Shown here: piece by piece, positions 26,525 through 35,568 of the stretch
How positions within the stretch are numbered: position 1 is the stretch's first letter
Layout: each line of letters starts with the position of its first letter
Source: JABGQS01 sp963666505
GTDB taxonomy: Bacteria; Bacillota; Clostridia; Christensenellales; SZUA-584
DNA length: 64,000 nucleotides
Reading direction: 5' to 3'
NCBI GenBank assembly: GCA_963666505.2
Contig: CAXXXL010000003.1
Location: forward strand, 62,001 to 126,000
The notes under the pieces: generated by a model
What the model was told of the DNA's origin: nothing
Database searches by the model: none
The model's input: only the letters and a program-made list of their open reading frames with translations
Program-made: the position numbers and the translations under genes

Positions 26525-27787
26525 CTAACCTATCCTGTCCACCTTCATATATTCCCTCAGCGCTTCAGGTACGGTCACGCTGCCGTCTGCGTTCTGGTAG
26601 TTTTCGAGGATCGCCGCAGTTGTCCTGCCAACTGCAAGGCCGCTGCCGTTGAGCGTATGCACGAACTCTGGCTTTGCGCCCTTTTCGCTGCGGAACTTTA
26701 TGCCTGCACGCCTTGCCTGGAAATCGTGGAAATTAGAGCAGGAAGATATCTCTACGTATCTTTCGTAGCTCGGCATCCAGACTTCTAGGTCGTAAGTTTT
26801 CGTGGAAGTAAAACCAAGGTCGCCCGTGCACAGGTTGACAACTCTGTACGGCAATTGAAGCTTTTGCAGGATTTTTTCTGCGTCTGCTGTCAGGGCCTCA
26901 TGCTCTACTGCAGAATCCTCTGGCCTGGTGAACTTAACAAGCTCAACTTTATTGAACTGGTGCTGGCGGATAAGCCCCCTGGTGTCACGCCCTGCGCTGC
27001 CCGCTTCCGACCTAAAACATGCACTATACGCAGTATAATACTTTGGCAGCTCGTCCATTATCGTATCTTTATACATGTTGGTAACCGGCACTTCAGCCGT
27101 CGGCACAAGGAAGTAGCCGCTGCCTTTAAGAGAGAATGCATCCTCTTCGAACTTTGGCAGCTGTCCGGTGCCCTGCATGGAATTGCGGTTCACTATGAAC
27201 GGCGGGAACACCTCTTCATAGCCGCTTTCCAGCGTGTGCGTGTCTATCATAAAGCTTATGAGTGAGCGCTCTAAGCGGCTGCCCAGGCCTTTATAGAACG
27301 TGAACCTTGCTCCGGTGACTTTCGCCGCCGTTTCAAAGTCGAGTACGCCCAAATTCGTACCTATGTCCCAGTGCGCCTTTGGCTCGAAGTCGAACTTAGT
27401 CGGCTCTCCCCATTTGCGCAGCTCAACGTTGTCTTCATCACTAGCGCCGACAGGAACGTCGTCCTGCGGTATGTTCGGCGTAGAGAGCAGCATGTCATTC
27501 AGCTCTTCGTCCAGCAGCGCAAGCTTTGCATCTATCTCTTTAACGTCGTCCGACACCTTTTTCATATCTTCAAGCAGAGCGGATACATCTTTGCCCTCCC
27601 GCTTCATTATAGGTATCTGCTTTGAAACTTCGTTTTTCTTTGCTTTTAGGCTTTCAGTCTCCTGTATAAGCTCTCGGCGCTGCTCGTCAATCTCCATCAT
27701 CTTTTCGACAGCACCGGTCACACCACGTTTTTTAAGCCCCGCTATCACTTCTTCGGGGTTGTTTCTTATTTTCTTGATATCCAGCAT
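26525..27787 (-). CDS. serS: Seryl-tRNA synthetase
   Basis: 420 residues, class II synthetase: N-terminal coiled-coil arm (about 30-100) that binds the long variable arm of tRNA-Ser, motif 2 FRSEAGSAGRDTRGLIRQHQF (split about 258-278) and motif 3 GSGLAVGRTTAAILENYQ (about 382-399). Charges tRNA-Ser in the cytoplasm. AGGAGAGG precedes the ATG. Its last 19 codons are repeated after the next gene. No T-box leader is seen upstream. Confidence 0.97.
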   Translation of the reverse strand: MLDIKKIRNNPEEVIAGLKKRGVTGAVEKMMEIDEQRRELIQETESLKAKKNEVSKQIPIMKREGKDVSALLEDMKKVSDDVKEIDAKLALLDEELNDMLLSTPNIPQDDVPVGASDEDNVELRKWGEPTKFDFEPKAHWDIGTNLGVLDFETAAKVTGARFTFYKGLGSRLERSLISFMIDTHTLESGYEEVFPPFIVNRNSMQGTGQLPKFEEDAFSLKGSGYFLVPTAEVPVTNMYKDTIMDELPKYYTAYSACFRSEAGSAGRDTRGLIRQHQFNKVELVKFTRPEDSAVEHEALTADAEKILQKLQLPYRVVNLCTGDLGFTSTKTYDLEVWMPSYERYVEISSCSNFHDFQARRAGIKFRSEKGAKPEFVHTLNGSGLAVGRTTAAILENYQNADGSVTVPEALREYMKVDRIG

Positions 27788-27816
27788 ATTAAACCTCTCC
27801 TGTTTTCGTTGACATT

Positions 27817-27845
27817 ATTATCCCACAACTGCGGGTTCTAGGCAA
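27817..27845 (-). promoter_or_regulatory. serS promoter
   Basis: Minus strand: TTGCCT (27840-27845), 17-base spacer, GATAAT (27817-27822) with an extended TG. The same TTGCCT box directly after a T run precedes the neighbouring gene at 28807-28812. Confidence 0.65.
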
Positions 27846-27877
27846 CACAAAAGAGCCCCACCTAAAGCAGCATCTTT

Positions 27878-28750
27878 CTAATGCAGTATTCTCCAGTAAT
27901 GAATGCTGCTTTCAAGTTTTGGCTTAAATCGTATCACATTAACCAAAGCATAAATTAGAAAGATTGCAAACATCATAAGCCATATCTCATCAAACTTAGC
28001 TTTTTGTACAGAAACTCTAACAATAGCAACCCAAGTTAATACTGCAATGTAGATTGACACCCTTCTTCTCCTATAAAAAATCCCTTTATAAAAAGCAGAA
28101 TACAACGAAACTAACACCACAAAGAGAACAAATAAAACACCTAAGCTTCTATTTTTTCCATAGTATAAATAGTTATAAACCAACTGCGAACACAGTGCAC
28201 TTATAAAATGTATCTGCAAAAAAGTTATCCATACATTCAGTTCAAAAAGTTTTTGGCGATTCTTACGTGATTTTTTGTTCCTATTTTTATTTCTCTCAAG
28301 TGCTATATTATATGATACTATATCTTGTTTGTTCTGCTTCATGGCTTGTCTGCCTTTTTCACAAAACGTCTTTTTTACTCTTTGTGAAATAAACAGCATG
28401 ATTATTCCAAATAAAACGAGACCGCCAAGAACACCGATTAAAGAATATTCGCTTACATCAAGTGAACTCCAATCTAATGTTAAAACTATATATACTGTCA
28501 AAATTGTAATATAGCAAATTACAAGTAGCCTGAACATAATTCTTTTTCTATAAAATTGTATTATTGCAGTAATAATAATTAGTGAAAGTATTCCTAAAAC
28601 AATACTCTCTAAAATAGTCCCAACGATGATTTTGTTTAATAAAACAGCGATACTGGTTGCCAGTGCTATCCACATAAAAACTTGAACAGCACTTAGCCAT
28701 CCTCCTACTCCATACCCTTTCAAGTTTTCAGGTCTTTCAAGTTTTGTCAA
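27878..28750 (-). CDS. Hypothetical multi-spanning membrane protein
   Basis: The 290-residue protein starts with GYGVGGWLSAVQVFMW, a pattern like DUF2569-type membrane proteins, and has about eight helices in two halves separated by a basic loop (NKNRNKKSRKNRQK, about 158-171). The second half (KLFELNVWITFLQIHF...) resembles the first, suggesting internal duplication. Function unknown. Start TTG at 28748-28750 with GAGG eight bases upstream. AT-rich, and placed between argS and serS. Confidence 0.72.
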   Translation of the reverse strand: MTKLERPENLKGYGVGGWLSAVQVFMWIALATSIAVLLNKIIVGTILESIVLGILSLIIITAIIQFYRKRIMFRLLVICYITILTVYIVLTLDWSSLDVSEYSLIGVLGGLVLFGIIMLFISQRVKKTFCEKGRQAMKQNKQDIVSYNIALERNKNRNKKSRKNRQKLFELNVWITFLQIHFISALCSQLVYNYLYYGKNRSLGVLFVLFVVLVSLYSAFYKGIFYRRRRVSIYIAVLTWVAIVRVSVQKAKFDEIWLMMFAIFLIYALVNVIRFKPKLESSIHYWRILH

Positions 28751-28782
28751 AAATCAAACCTCACAAACAACTTGCTATTTAC

Positions 28783-28812
28783 ATTATGCCACTAATTTAG
28801 CATTCAAGGCAA
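28783..28812 (-). promoter_or_regulatory. Candidate promoter of the 27878-28750 gene
   Basis: Minus strand: TTGCCT (28807-28812), 18-base spacer, CATAAT (28783-28788). The -35 box begins directly after the T run of the argS terminator. Confidence 0.5.
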
Positions 28813-28846
28813 CAAAAAAAGAACTGCACTCTTGCAGTCCTCTTTA
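28813..28846 (-). terminator. argS terminator
   Basis: Minus strand: AAAGAGGACTGCA-AGAG-TGCAGTTCTTTTTTT, 15 bases after the argS stop. Confidence 0.85.
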
Positions 28847-28860
28847 AGTTTAATAATAAG

Positions 28861-30555
28861 TTACATCCGTTCTGGTGCACCCACGCCAATGAGCCCCAGC
28901 CCCGTTTTTATAACAACGCCTGTGCAGTGCGCCAGCGTCAGCCGGGCTGCTGTTGCGGGTTTGTCATCGTCGATTATGCGGTGCTCGAAGTAGAAGCGGT
29001 TCATAGCCTTTGCAAGCTCTGTAATGTGTTTGGTGATAAAATACGGCTCGTTCTTTTCGCATGCTTTTATGACGACTTCGCCGAAGCCTTCTAATAGCTT
29101 AGCCACCGCAAACGCTTCTTTGTTGTCTATAGCTTGCCAGTCTTTTTCTGCGGTAAGGAAGTCAAATTCGCTCCGCTTTTTAAGGCTCTGGCATCTGGCG
29201 TAAGTGTATTGAACATACGGCCCTGTTTCTCCATCGAAGTTTAGCACCCTCTCGAAGCTGAATGTAGAATCCTTTATTCGTGCCGTACGCAGAGCGTCAA
29301 ACACAACTGCTCCCACGCCGACAGTCTTTGCTACGTCGTCTTTGCCCTCTAACCCGGGCGATTTTTCTTCAATTATAGCCCGTGTTTTCTCCACAGCTTT
29401 GTCGAGGACGTCCTGCAACAGTACGACGTTGCCCTTGCGTGTAGAGAGCGTGCCGCCCTCCAGCGACACCATTCCGAACGAAACGTGCTCTAAATCGGCC
29501 GCCCAATCGTAGCCCATCAGCTCCACGACCTTGAACCACTGCTTGAAATGAAGGTCCTGCTGATATGCAACAACGTAAAGACACTTATAGAAATCGTAAG
29601 TCTTTTTACGGTAAAAAGCCGCCGCAAGGTCTCTTGTAGAATAAAGCGTTGCACCGTCAGATTTTAGTATGATGCACGGCGGAAGCTCGTCTCCAAGGCG
29701 TACGACGTACGCCCCTTCGGAAAGCTCCAGCATGTTCTTTTCCTTAAGCTCGTCTATTACGGGCTGCATCTTGTCGTTATAAAAGCTCTCGCCGTCATAG
29801 CTGTCGAAGTGCACATCCAGCATTTCGTATATGACTTTGACTTCTTTTAGCGTCAGCTCCTTGAACCAGTTGAAGATCTCCAGAGCTTCTTCGTCGCCGT
29901 CTTCGATTTTCTTGAACCACATACGTGCAGTGTCATTGAGCGAATCGTCTTTCTCAGCTTCGTCGTGGAAACGCACATATAGCTCCAGCATAGCGTTGAT
30001 GGAGTTCTTCTCTATGTCTTGCTTGCTGCCCCACAGCTTATAAGCCGTGATGAGCTTACCAAACTGCGTACCCCAGTCGCCAAGGTGGTTTATACCAATA
30101 GAGTGAAACCCGAGAAAGTTATATATCTTATAGAGTGAGCTTCCTATAACTGTAGTGGAAAGGTGTCCTATGTGGAACGGCTTTGCTATGTTTATCGAAG
30201 AATAGTCTATGCAGACGTTCCTGCCTTTGCCTATGTCAGCGCTGCCATATTTCTCGCCTTTTTCCATAACGTCACCGAGCACGTCTTCGACAAAGCTCTG
30301 GTTATCAAGAAAGAAGTTTATATATGCCCCGACCACTTCGGCCCGGCTTATGCCCTTTGGTATCTCCAGCTTCCCTGAGATGTCCGCAGCTATGAGCGGC
30401 GGAGCTTTTCGGAATGTCTTTGCCAGCTTAAAGCACGGAAACGCATAGTCACCCATGTTTGTGTCCGCCGGTACTTCAATCATCGCTTCTATTTCATCTG
30501 CAGACATATCCGCAGCTTTTGCTATTGCCTGTGCTATTATCTGTTTGTAATCCAT
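28861..30555 (-). CDS. argS: Arginyl-tRNA synthetase
   Basis: 564 residues, class I synthetase: HIGH motif in KPFHIGHL (about 124-131), the KMSKS-equivalent LSTRKGNVVLL (about 370-380), the DALR anticodon-binding region with QYTYARCQSL and the C-terminal LGLIGVGAPERM. Charges tRNA-Arg; needs tRNA for activation as known for the family. ATG with AGGAAAAC upstream. Followed by a strong terminator. Confidence 0.97.
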   Translation of the reverse strand: MDYKQIIAQAIAKAADMSADEIEAMIEVPADTNMGDYAFPCFKLAKTFRKAPPLIAADISGKLEIPKGISRAEVVGAYINFFLDNQSFVEDVLGDVMEKGEKYGSADIGKGRNVCIDYSSINIAKPFHIGHLSTTVIGSSLYKIYNFLGFHSIGINHLGDWGTQFGKLITAYKLWGSKQDIEKNSINAMLELYVRFHDEAEKDDSLNDTARMWFKKIEDGDEEALEIFNWFKELTLKEVKVIYEMLDVHFDSYDGESFYNDKMQPVIDELKEKNMLELSEGAYVVRLGDELPPCIILKSDGATLYSTRDLAAAFYRKKTYDFYKCLYVVAYQQDLHFKQWFKVVELMGYDWAADLEHVSFGMVSLEGGTLSTRKGNVVLLQDVLDKAVEKTRAIIEEKSPGLEGKDDVAKTVGVGAVVFDALRTARIKDSTFSFERVLNFDGETGPYVQYTYARCQSLKKRSEFDFLTAEKDWQAIDNKEAFAVAKLLEGFGEVVIKACEKNEPYFITKHITELAKAMNRFYFEHRIIDDDKPATAARLTLAHCTGVVIKTGLGLIGVGAPERM

Positions 30556-30676
30556 TCGTTTTCCTTCTTTTTATGATCCTTTTTAACAACCAAGCTACTA
30601 TACCATAGCGCTTAAATATTGTCTATTCTCAGGCGTTTGCCTGTTTTCTTCTTTCACCGTCGCTTTGCTCCATGTT

Positions 30677-31744
30677 TCACGGTATGCTTACCGCCTCATC
30701 CATAAGCACAGCAGCGATCAGTTTTGCCTTGTCCCACACCAGCTCGTCGAACTGCGAATCGTCATGCGGAAGGCTGCCTCCGCCGCCGGGTGTAAGCTCT
30801 ATGCAAAGCCCCGGCCTTGAGTACTGCTGTCTGAACCAGTTCTCGAAACCCGCTCCATACACTGCCGGGTCCTGTGATACTTCCATCTTTTTATAGCCGG
30901 ACACCCCGCAGACCGCATCTGTGATATCTTCGGCACTTGAAACGCTGTCCACAGTTCCGCTGTCCGCCCAGTATAATATCTCACCCTTAGAATGAAACGA
31001 TGCTGCCAGCGCAAATTCGTTGTTCTCGCATAGCTGCATCATTGCTTTTACTTCCGGTTCAGATGCTGCGCTGAAGCCCTTGAACATTTCACTGCTCGGC
31101 ACCTGCGTGCTCTGCTTTTTTTCTTCCCAGTGGCAAGGATACTGCCGGTTTAAATCAACGCCGTTTATGTTGGCTTTCCACTCAGCATAAGTATCTTTGA
31201 GCATAGCCATAGCCTCAACAGCCTGCTGGTCTCGGACGCTGCCAATGCCGTTTATAACGAGATTAACGCCGTCCGGATTAAGCATCGGAACGACATATAC
31301 AGTCACCTGCTCCAGAAGACTTTCAATATCATACCCGTCTATGCTTTGCCCGTTAGCCGCAGCATAAAGATACTTGTCAACAGTATTCATGAGGTATGAA
31401 GACGTAATATATTCACGTGCGTGATGAGCGCCTACGAGCAAAATCTTTTTCTGCCCGCTGCCCATCTTAATGAGCGATAAATCCCTGCCTTCAACAGAGT
31501 TTCCTATGCTGGACACCTCTATATCCTGCGGATACATCTGCATCAGCTCCAGTATGTCTTCCTGCATATCATCGTAGTCGTACGCCTGATACGGGTCAAC
31601 CATGTAAGCAAGTGGTATGTCAGTCTGCTCCGGAGCGTCCGGTGTCTCTACCGGCAAAGCCTCATCGGTATCGGCTCCATACGCTGTGCACCCGGCTAGT
31701 ATTATTATTAAAGTAAGAACCAAAGCTGTAAATGTTTTTTTCAC
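30677..31744 (-). CDS. M14 zinc carboxypeptidase lipoprotein
   Basis: 355 residues: lipoprotein signal with LAGC (Cys about 19), then an M14 peptidase domain. Zinc ligands in GAHHARE (about 105-111) and the later ASFHSKGE (about 250), substrate-binding NGVDLNRQYP (about 194-203), and the catalytic Glu in LCIELTPGG (about 318). Probably a D,L- or metallo-carboxypeptidase acting on cell-wall or peptide substrates outside the membrane. It starts eight bases after folA and appears to be the last gene of the thyA-folA unit. Confidence 0.9.
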   Translation of the reverse strand: MKKTFTALVLTLIIILAGCTAYGADTDEALPVETPDAPEQTDIPLAYMVDPYQAYDYDDMQEDILELMQMYPQDIEVSSIGNSVEGRDLSLIKMGSGQKKILLVGAHHAREYITSSYLMNTVDKYLYAAANGQSIDGYDIESLLEQVTVYVVPMLNPDGVNLVINGIGSVRDQQAVEAMAMLKDTYAEWKANINGVDLNRQYPCHWEEKKQSTQVPSSEMFKGFSAASEPEVKAMMQLCENNEFALAASFHSKGEILYWADSGTVDSVSSAEDITDAVCGVSGYKKMEVSQDPAVYGAGFENWFRQQYSRPGLCIELTPGGGGSLPHDDSQFDELVWDKAKLIAAVLMDEAVSIP

Positions 31745-31752
31745 TGTCTATC

Positions 31753-32235
31753 CTATTCTGTCAAATCTGTATTCTTATATATGCAATAGTTCGTTCCCTG
31801 TCCGAACTTGCCCTTCTCTTGCGATTCGCATACCCAAGCCTCCATCTCATCTAGGTTGGGGAAATATGTGTCCACTTCATACTCTTCGTCGAGCTTGGTA
31901 ACGTAAGCATATTTGCAGTACGGCAGAAGCAGCTTATATATCGAAGCACCGCCTGATACGAAAATCTCGCCGTGCTGTTTTGCAAGCTCTAAGAATTCAC
32001 CCAGCGAATGTACAACTTCAACGCCTTCTATTGTCTCATGCTTATCGTAAAAAACTATCGTCTTTCTGTCTTTGAGCGGCCCTTTAGGCAAAGAAACGAG
32101 CGTCGTATACCCCATAACTACCGTGTTCTCTTTTGTCAGCCTGTTAAAATTCTTAAGGTCTTCTTTATTGAACACCATCTGGTCGCCCTTTATGCCTATG
32201 CCCCAGTTTTTATCTACCATCACAACTGCGTTCAA
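31753..32235 (-). CDS. folA: Dihydrofolate reductase
   Basis: 160 residues: MNAVVMVDKNWGIGIKGDQMV with the active-site Asp in KEDLKNF, TVVMGYTTLVSLP and FVSGGASIYKLLLPYC (about 90-106). Reduces dihydrofolate with NADPH, regenerating the product of ThyA, which is encoded 11 bases upstream. The active-site and cofactor blocks are present. Confidence 0.95.
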   Translation of the reverse strand: MNAVVMVDKNWGIGIKGDQMVFNKEDLKNFNRLTKENTVVMGYTTLVSLPKGPLKDRKTIVFYDKHETIEGVEVVHSLGEFLELAKQHGEIFVSGGASIYKLLLPYCKYAYVTKLDEEYEVDTYFPNLDEMEAWVCESQEKGKFGQGTNYCIYKNTDLTE

Positions 32236-32246
32236 ACCGTACCCCC

Positions 32247-33074
32247 CTATATAGACACTTCCATGTCGTAGTTAAAATCATTATATTTATAATCTATAAG
32301 TTTAAAGCTGTCTCTCGTAAACTTATAAAAGTCGTCAATGCTCCCATCGAGCTGCATCTTGGGCGCATCATACTGCTCGTTCTCTATCATCTTCTCGACT
32401 ATAGGAATGTGCCTGTCGTATATGTGCGCATCCGCTATCACGTGCACAAACTCTCCTGGTTTTAGGCCGCTCACCTGCGCAAACATGTGAACCAGCATAG
32501 AATACTGGCATACATTCCAGTTGTTTGCCACCAACATGTCCTGCGAGCGCTGGTTGAGTATTGCGTTTAGCTTTCCGTTATCTACATTAAAAGTCATACT
32601 GTATGCACAAGGCTGAAGGTTCATATCCTTAAGGTCTGCGTGATTGAACATATTGCAGATTATCCTGCGGCTGTTTGGGCTGTTTTTTAGCAGATACAGC
32701 GCATAATCCACCTGGTCAAACTCACCTTCTGCAAACTTGTATTTCTTGCCCATCTGGTATCCGTACGCTTTGCCTATGCTTCCGTTTTCGTCCGCCCAAG
32801 AATCCCAGATGCCGCCTTTAAGATCATTAACGTTATTGCTTTTTTTCTGCCATATCCAGAAAAGCTCGTCCACTGCGCTTTTTAGATAAGTCCTTCGAAT
32901 AGTGAGGATAGGAAACTCTTCTGCAAGATTATAGCGGTTGACAATGCCAAACTTCTTTATAGTGTAAGCCGGCGTGCCGTCTTCCCATTTAGGGCGCACC
33001 GCTGCGCTTTTATCCACTTCTCCCGACAGAATCTGCCTGCAGTTTTCAATAAATACTTTATCTGCTCTGCTCAT
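32247..33074 (-). CDS. thyA: Thymidylate synthase
   Basis: 275 residues with the catalytic Cys in LQPCAYSMTF (about 157), the LNQRSQDMLVANNWN dUMP-binding block and FVHVIADAHIYDRHI. Makes dTMP from dUMP with methylene-tetrahydrofolate, producing dihydrofolate for FolA. ATG with AAGGGGAA upstream. Slightly shorter N-terminus than the long form of the family. Confidence 0.96.
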   Translation of the reverse strand: MSRADKVFIENCRQILSGEVDKSAAVRPKWEDGTPAYTIKKFGIVNRYNLAEEFPILTIRRTYLKSAVDELFWIWQKKSNNVNDLKGGIWDSWADENGSIGKAYGYQMGKKYKFAEGEFDQVDYALYLLKNSPNSRRIICNMFNHADLKDMNLQPCAYSMTFNVDNGKLNAILNQRSQDMLVANNWNVCQYSMLVHMFAQVSGLKPGEFVHVIADAHIYDRHIPIVEKMIENEQYDAPKMQLDGSIDDFYKFTRDSFKLIDYKYNDFNYDMEVSI

Positions 33075-33115
33075 AAATTCCCCTTTTTTCTCAATACTTA
33101 TAGAATTATATCATA

Positions 33116-33913
33116 TCAATTCATCTGAAACAAAAACGTATTTATGATTGTTAAAAACTCCCGCATATAGCTTGTGACTAAAACGAACAGCGGCGTATGA
33201 CACGGTATCCCGTATCCGGTTATCCCACGGTTTTTTGCAACAGCAACCGAGCGGAAGATATGAAAATCGTTGGTAATTATGACCGCTGTCTTTTCAAGAC
33301 CCGGGGCATACTCTTCCATAACTTCTTCAGAATTTGTCATGTTATCATGCGTACTGTAGGAATCCGCTTCAGTCAATATCCTTGTTTCATCAATGCCCAT
33401 ATCTACAAGGTAGTCCCTCATCGCATAAGCTTCGGCTACCGGCTCTGTTGTACCTTTGCCTCCGCTGACAATGCACACGACTTCCACGTTCTCACTTAAG
33501 TATTCATATGCTTTATCCAGCCTGTTCTTCAGCGAAAGGCTACGCCGTCCGTCAGGGAATATCCCAGCGCCCAGTACTATGCAGTAATTGACATCCTCTT
33601 CTGGCGGTTCGCTGTTCGCGTACACGATAATAACACCTTCTATAAACAGAAACAATCCTATCCCAAGGCAAACTATCGCTGTAACTGCAATACGCAAAAC
33701 CTTCCACGGTATCAGCTTCTTTTTTCGTTTCAGCTTAACTATACCGTATGCTAAAAAAACAACGCCTACCATAGCCGGAAACACCGTACCAAGCGAAATG
33801 CTCGTAGAGCGCGGGATTGCAATTATAGTCGCAAGGCAAAGCATACAGCCCAGCAGTATCACAAATATGAAGAACACGTTTTTAAGTTTTTTCTTGTCTA
33901 TCTTCTTTTTCAT
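33116..33913 (-). CDS. DUF218/YdcF-SanA family membrane protein
   Basis: 265 residues: three hydrophobic segments in the first 95 residues (FFIFVILLGCMLCLATIIAI..., TVFPAMVGVVFLAYGI, VTAIVCLGIGLFLFIEG), then a DUF218 domain: YCIVLGAGIFPDGR (about 106), VCIVSGGKGT (about 145), EADSYSTHDNMTNS and AVIITNDFHIFRSV (about 205-218). SanA/ElyC relatives act in envelope integrity; the exact role here is unknown. ATG after AAGGAT-like sequence. Confidence 0.85.
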   Translation of the reverse strand: MKKKIDKKKLKNVFFIFVILLGCMLCLATIIAIPRSTSISLGTVFPAMVGVVFLAYGIVKLKRKKKLIPWKVLRIAVTAIVCLGIGLFLFIEGVIIVYANSEPPEEDVNYCIVLGAGIFPDGRRSLSLKNRLDKAYEYLSENVEVVCIVSGGKGTTEPVAEAYAMRDYLVDMGIDETRILTEADSYSTHDNMTNSEEVMEEYAPGLEKTAVIITNDFHIFRSVAVAKNRGITGYGIPCHTPLFVLVTSYMREFLTIINTFLFQMN

Positions 33914-33991
33914 ATCCTGAGTATTCTACCATTTTAGCGCCTCAATATCAATCTGGCGTTTGCCTGTTTCGTTAGCGAAATTGTATTATAT

Positions 33992-34019
33992 AAAAAGCTC
34001 CGCAGTTATTGCAGAGCTT
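33992..34019 (-). terminator. truA operon terminator
   Basis: Minus strand: AAGCTCTGCA-ATAAC-TGCGGAGCTT followed by TTT. The truA stop (34006-34008) lies in the loop, so the gene's last codons form the 5' arm. Confidence 0.85.
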
Positions 34020-34761
34020 CATACTCGTCTCCGTAGTATATTTGTTTTAGTACAAGTCCGCAGGCTGGGGCTGTTGCACTCGCTTTTCGTCTATCCTTTG
34101 CAGCAATTATCTTTTCAACATCCTCCGATGAAAGCCTGCCCCTTCCAACATCCAGCAGCACCCCGGCAATTATCCTTACCATGTTATATAAAAAGCCGCT
34201 TCCCGTAATCTCTAAGCTTATAAACGGCGGCTCATTATTTATCTCAAGGCTGTATACAGTCCTTACGGTCGTCTCGACCTCGCTGCCGCTGGCACAGAAA
34301 CTGGCAAAATCGTGCGTGCCAACAATCTGTTTTGCAGCCCGCTTCATAGCCTCTATGTCTATATCGCCCCTTGCGTGTGCGTTCAAATTTCTATACAGCG
34401 CTGAAGCGTGTTCTGCGTTATAAAAGGTGTAGACATATGTCTTTGCCTTTGCGCCGAATCTTGCGTGAAATTCGTTGTCAGTTGCCTGCGACGACACTAT
34501 CCTAATGTCATCCGGCAGGAACGAGTTTAGCGCATAGCTTATCTTTTCCGGCGGTATAGTCGTATCCGTATCAAAATGGACAACCTGCCCAAGTGCATGA
34601 ACGCCGGCATCCGTTCTTCCGGCTGCATATATAACAGTCTTTTTACCGGTAGCCTTTTCTATCGCTTCTTCAACGACCTGCTGAACGCCTATACCGTTAG
34701 TCTGCCTCTGCCAGCCCGCATAGCGAGTTCCGTCATATTCTATTGTCATCTTGATGCGCAT
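34006..34761 (-). CDS. truA: tRNA pseudouridine(38-40) synthase
   Basis: 251 residues with IEYDGTRYAGWQRQ, the catalytic Asp in AAGRTDAGVHALGQVVHF (about 50-67), and SGFLYNMVRIIAGVLLDVGRG near the C-terminus. Modifies uridines 38-40 of tRNA anticodon arms. It follows ecfT by 12 bases, the usual Clostridia order rplQ-ecfA-ecfT-truA; rplM and rpsI, which often follow, are absent. Confidence 0.96.
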   Translation of the reverse strand: MRIKMTIEYDGTRYAGWQRQTNGIGVQQVVEEAIEKATGKKTVIYAAGRTDAGVHALGQVVHFDTDTTIPPEKISYALNSFLPDDIRIVSSQATDNEFHARFGAKAKTYVYTFYNAEHASALYRNLNAHARGDIDIEAMKRAAKQIVGTHDFASFCASGSEVETTVRTVYSLEINNEPPFISLEITGSGFLYNMVRIIAGVLLDVGRGRLSSEDVEKIIAAKDRRKASATAPACGLVLKQIYYGDEYEALQ

Positions 34762-34773
34762 AAACAGATCCTT

Positions 34774-35568
34774 CTAAAACCCGAAGGCCATGAATGTGAT
34801 AAGCCCCGCTATCACCACAGCAGCTATAAAATCACGATAATGCAAATGGAGCACTTTCATCTTCGTTCTTCCCTCGCCGCCGCTATAGCATCTGCTTTCC
34901 ATTGCAAAGGCAAGCTCGTCCGCACGCCTAAAAGCGCTCACAAACAGCGGCACAAGCAGCGGCACCATCCCTTTTGCACGTTTGATTATGTTGCCGCTGT
35001 CAAACTCGGCGCCTCTTGCTGTCTGCGCTTTCATTATCTTGTCCGTCTCTTCAAGCAGCGTAGGTATGAACCTCATTGCTATAGTCATCATCATAGCAAG
35101 CTCGTGAACGGGAAACTTTATCAGCCTTAAAGGTTTCATAAGGCTCTCCAGCCCGTCGGTAAGAGCAATAGGCGAAGTTGTAAGCGTCAGCATTGTCGTC
35201 GTCATGATAAGGAACACAAGCCTGACTGCCAGCCTTATTGCGTTGTACAGTCCCTCCTGAGCAATGTTGAATATCCACCAGGACGCAATTATCTTTCCTT
35301 CTGAATAAAAGAAAGTGTTGAGCACAAACGTCAGTATTATGATGAACCAAAGCGGTTTAAGACCTCTTAATACGAATTTAACGCTGACCCTTGAAATGAT
35401 TATAACTGCTATGAGAAACACAAACAAAACAACATAGCCTATCCACGTTTGTGCAAGGAATATTGCCACTATCGCTGCGATTACAAGAACAAGCTTCATT
35501 CTTGGATCCAACTTGTGTATTACGGAATTACCCGGGAAATACTGGCCGAGTGCAATGTTCTTTATCAT
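34774..35568 (-). CDS. ecfT: ECF transporter transmembrane protein
   Basis: 264 residues, about six membrane helices, with the coupling motifs ARGAEFDSGN (Ala-Arg-Gly, about 183-192) and the second AMESRCYSGG (about 222-231). Together with the ATPase and interchangeable substrate-binding S proteins it imports vitamins or metals. ATG overlaps the stop of the ATPase gene by four bases. Confidence 0.94.
   Translation of the reverse strand: MIKNIALGQYFPGNSVIHKLDPRMKLVLVIAAIVAIFLAQTWIGYVVLFVFLIAVIIISRVSVKFVLRGLKPLWFIIILTFVLNTFFYSEGKIIASWWIFNIAQEGLYNAIRLAVRLVFLIMTTTMLTLTTSPIALTDGLESLMKPLRLIKFPVHELAMMMTIAMRFIPTLLEETDKIMKAQTARGAEFDSGNIIKRAKGMVPLLVPLFVSAFRRADELAFAMESRCYSGGEGRTKMKVLHLHYRDFIAAVVIAGLITFMAFGF

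Noticed and set aside
27788..27877. T-box riboswitch before serS
   Set aside because: The leader is too short and has no specifier stem or T-box sequence; only a simple promoter is seen.
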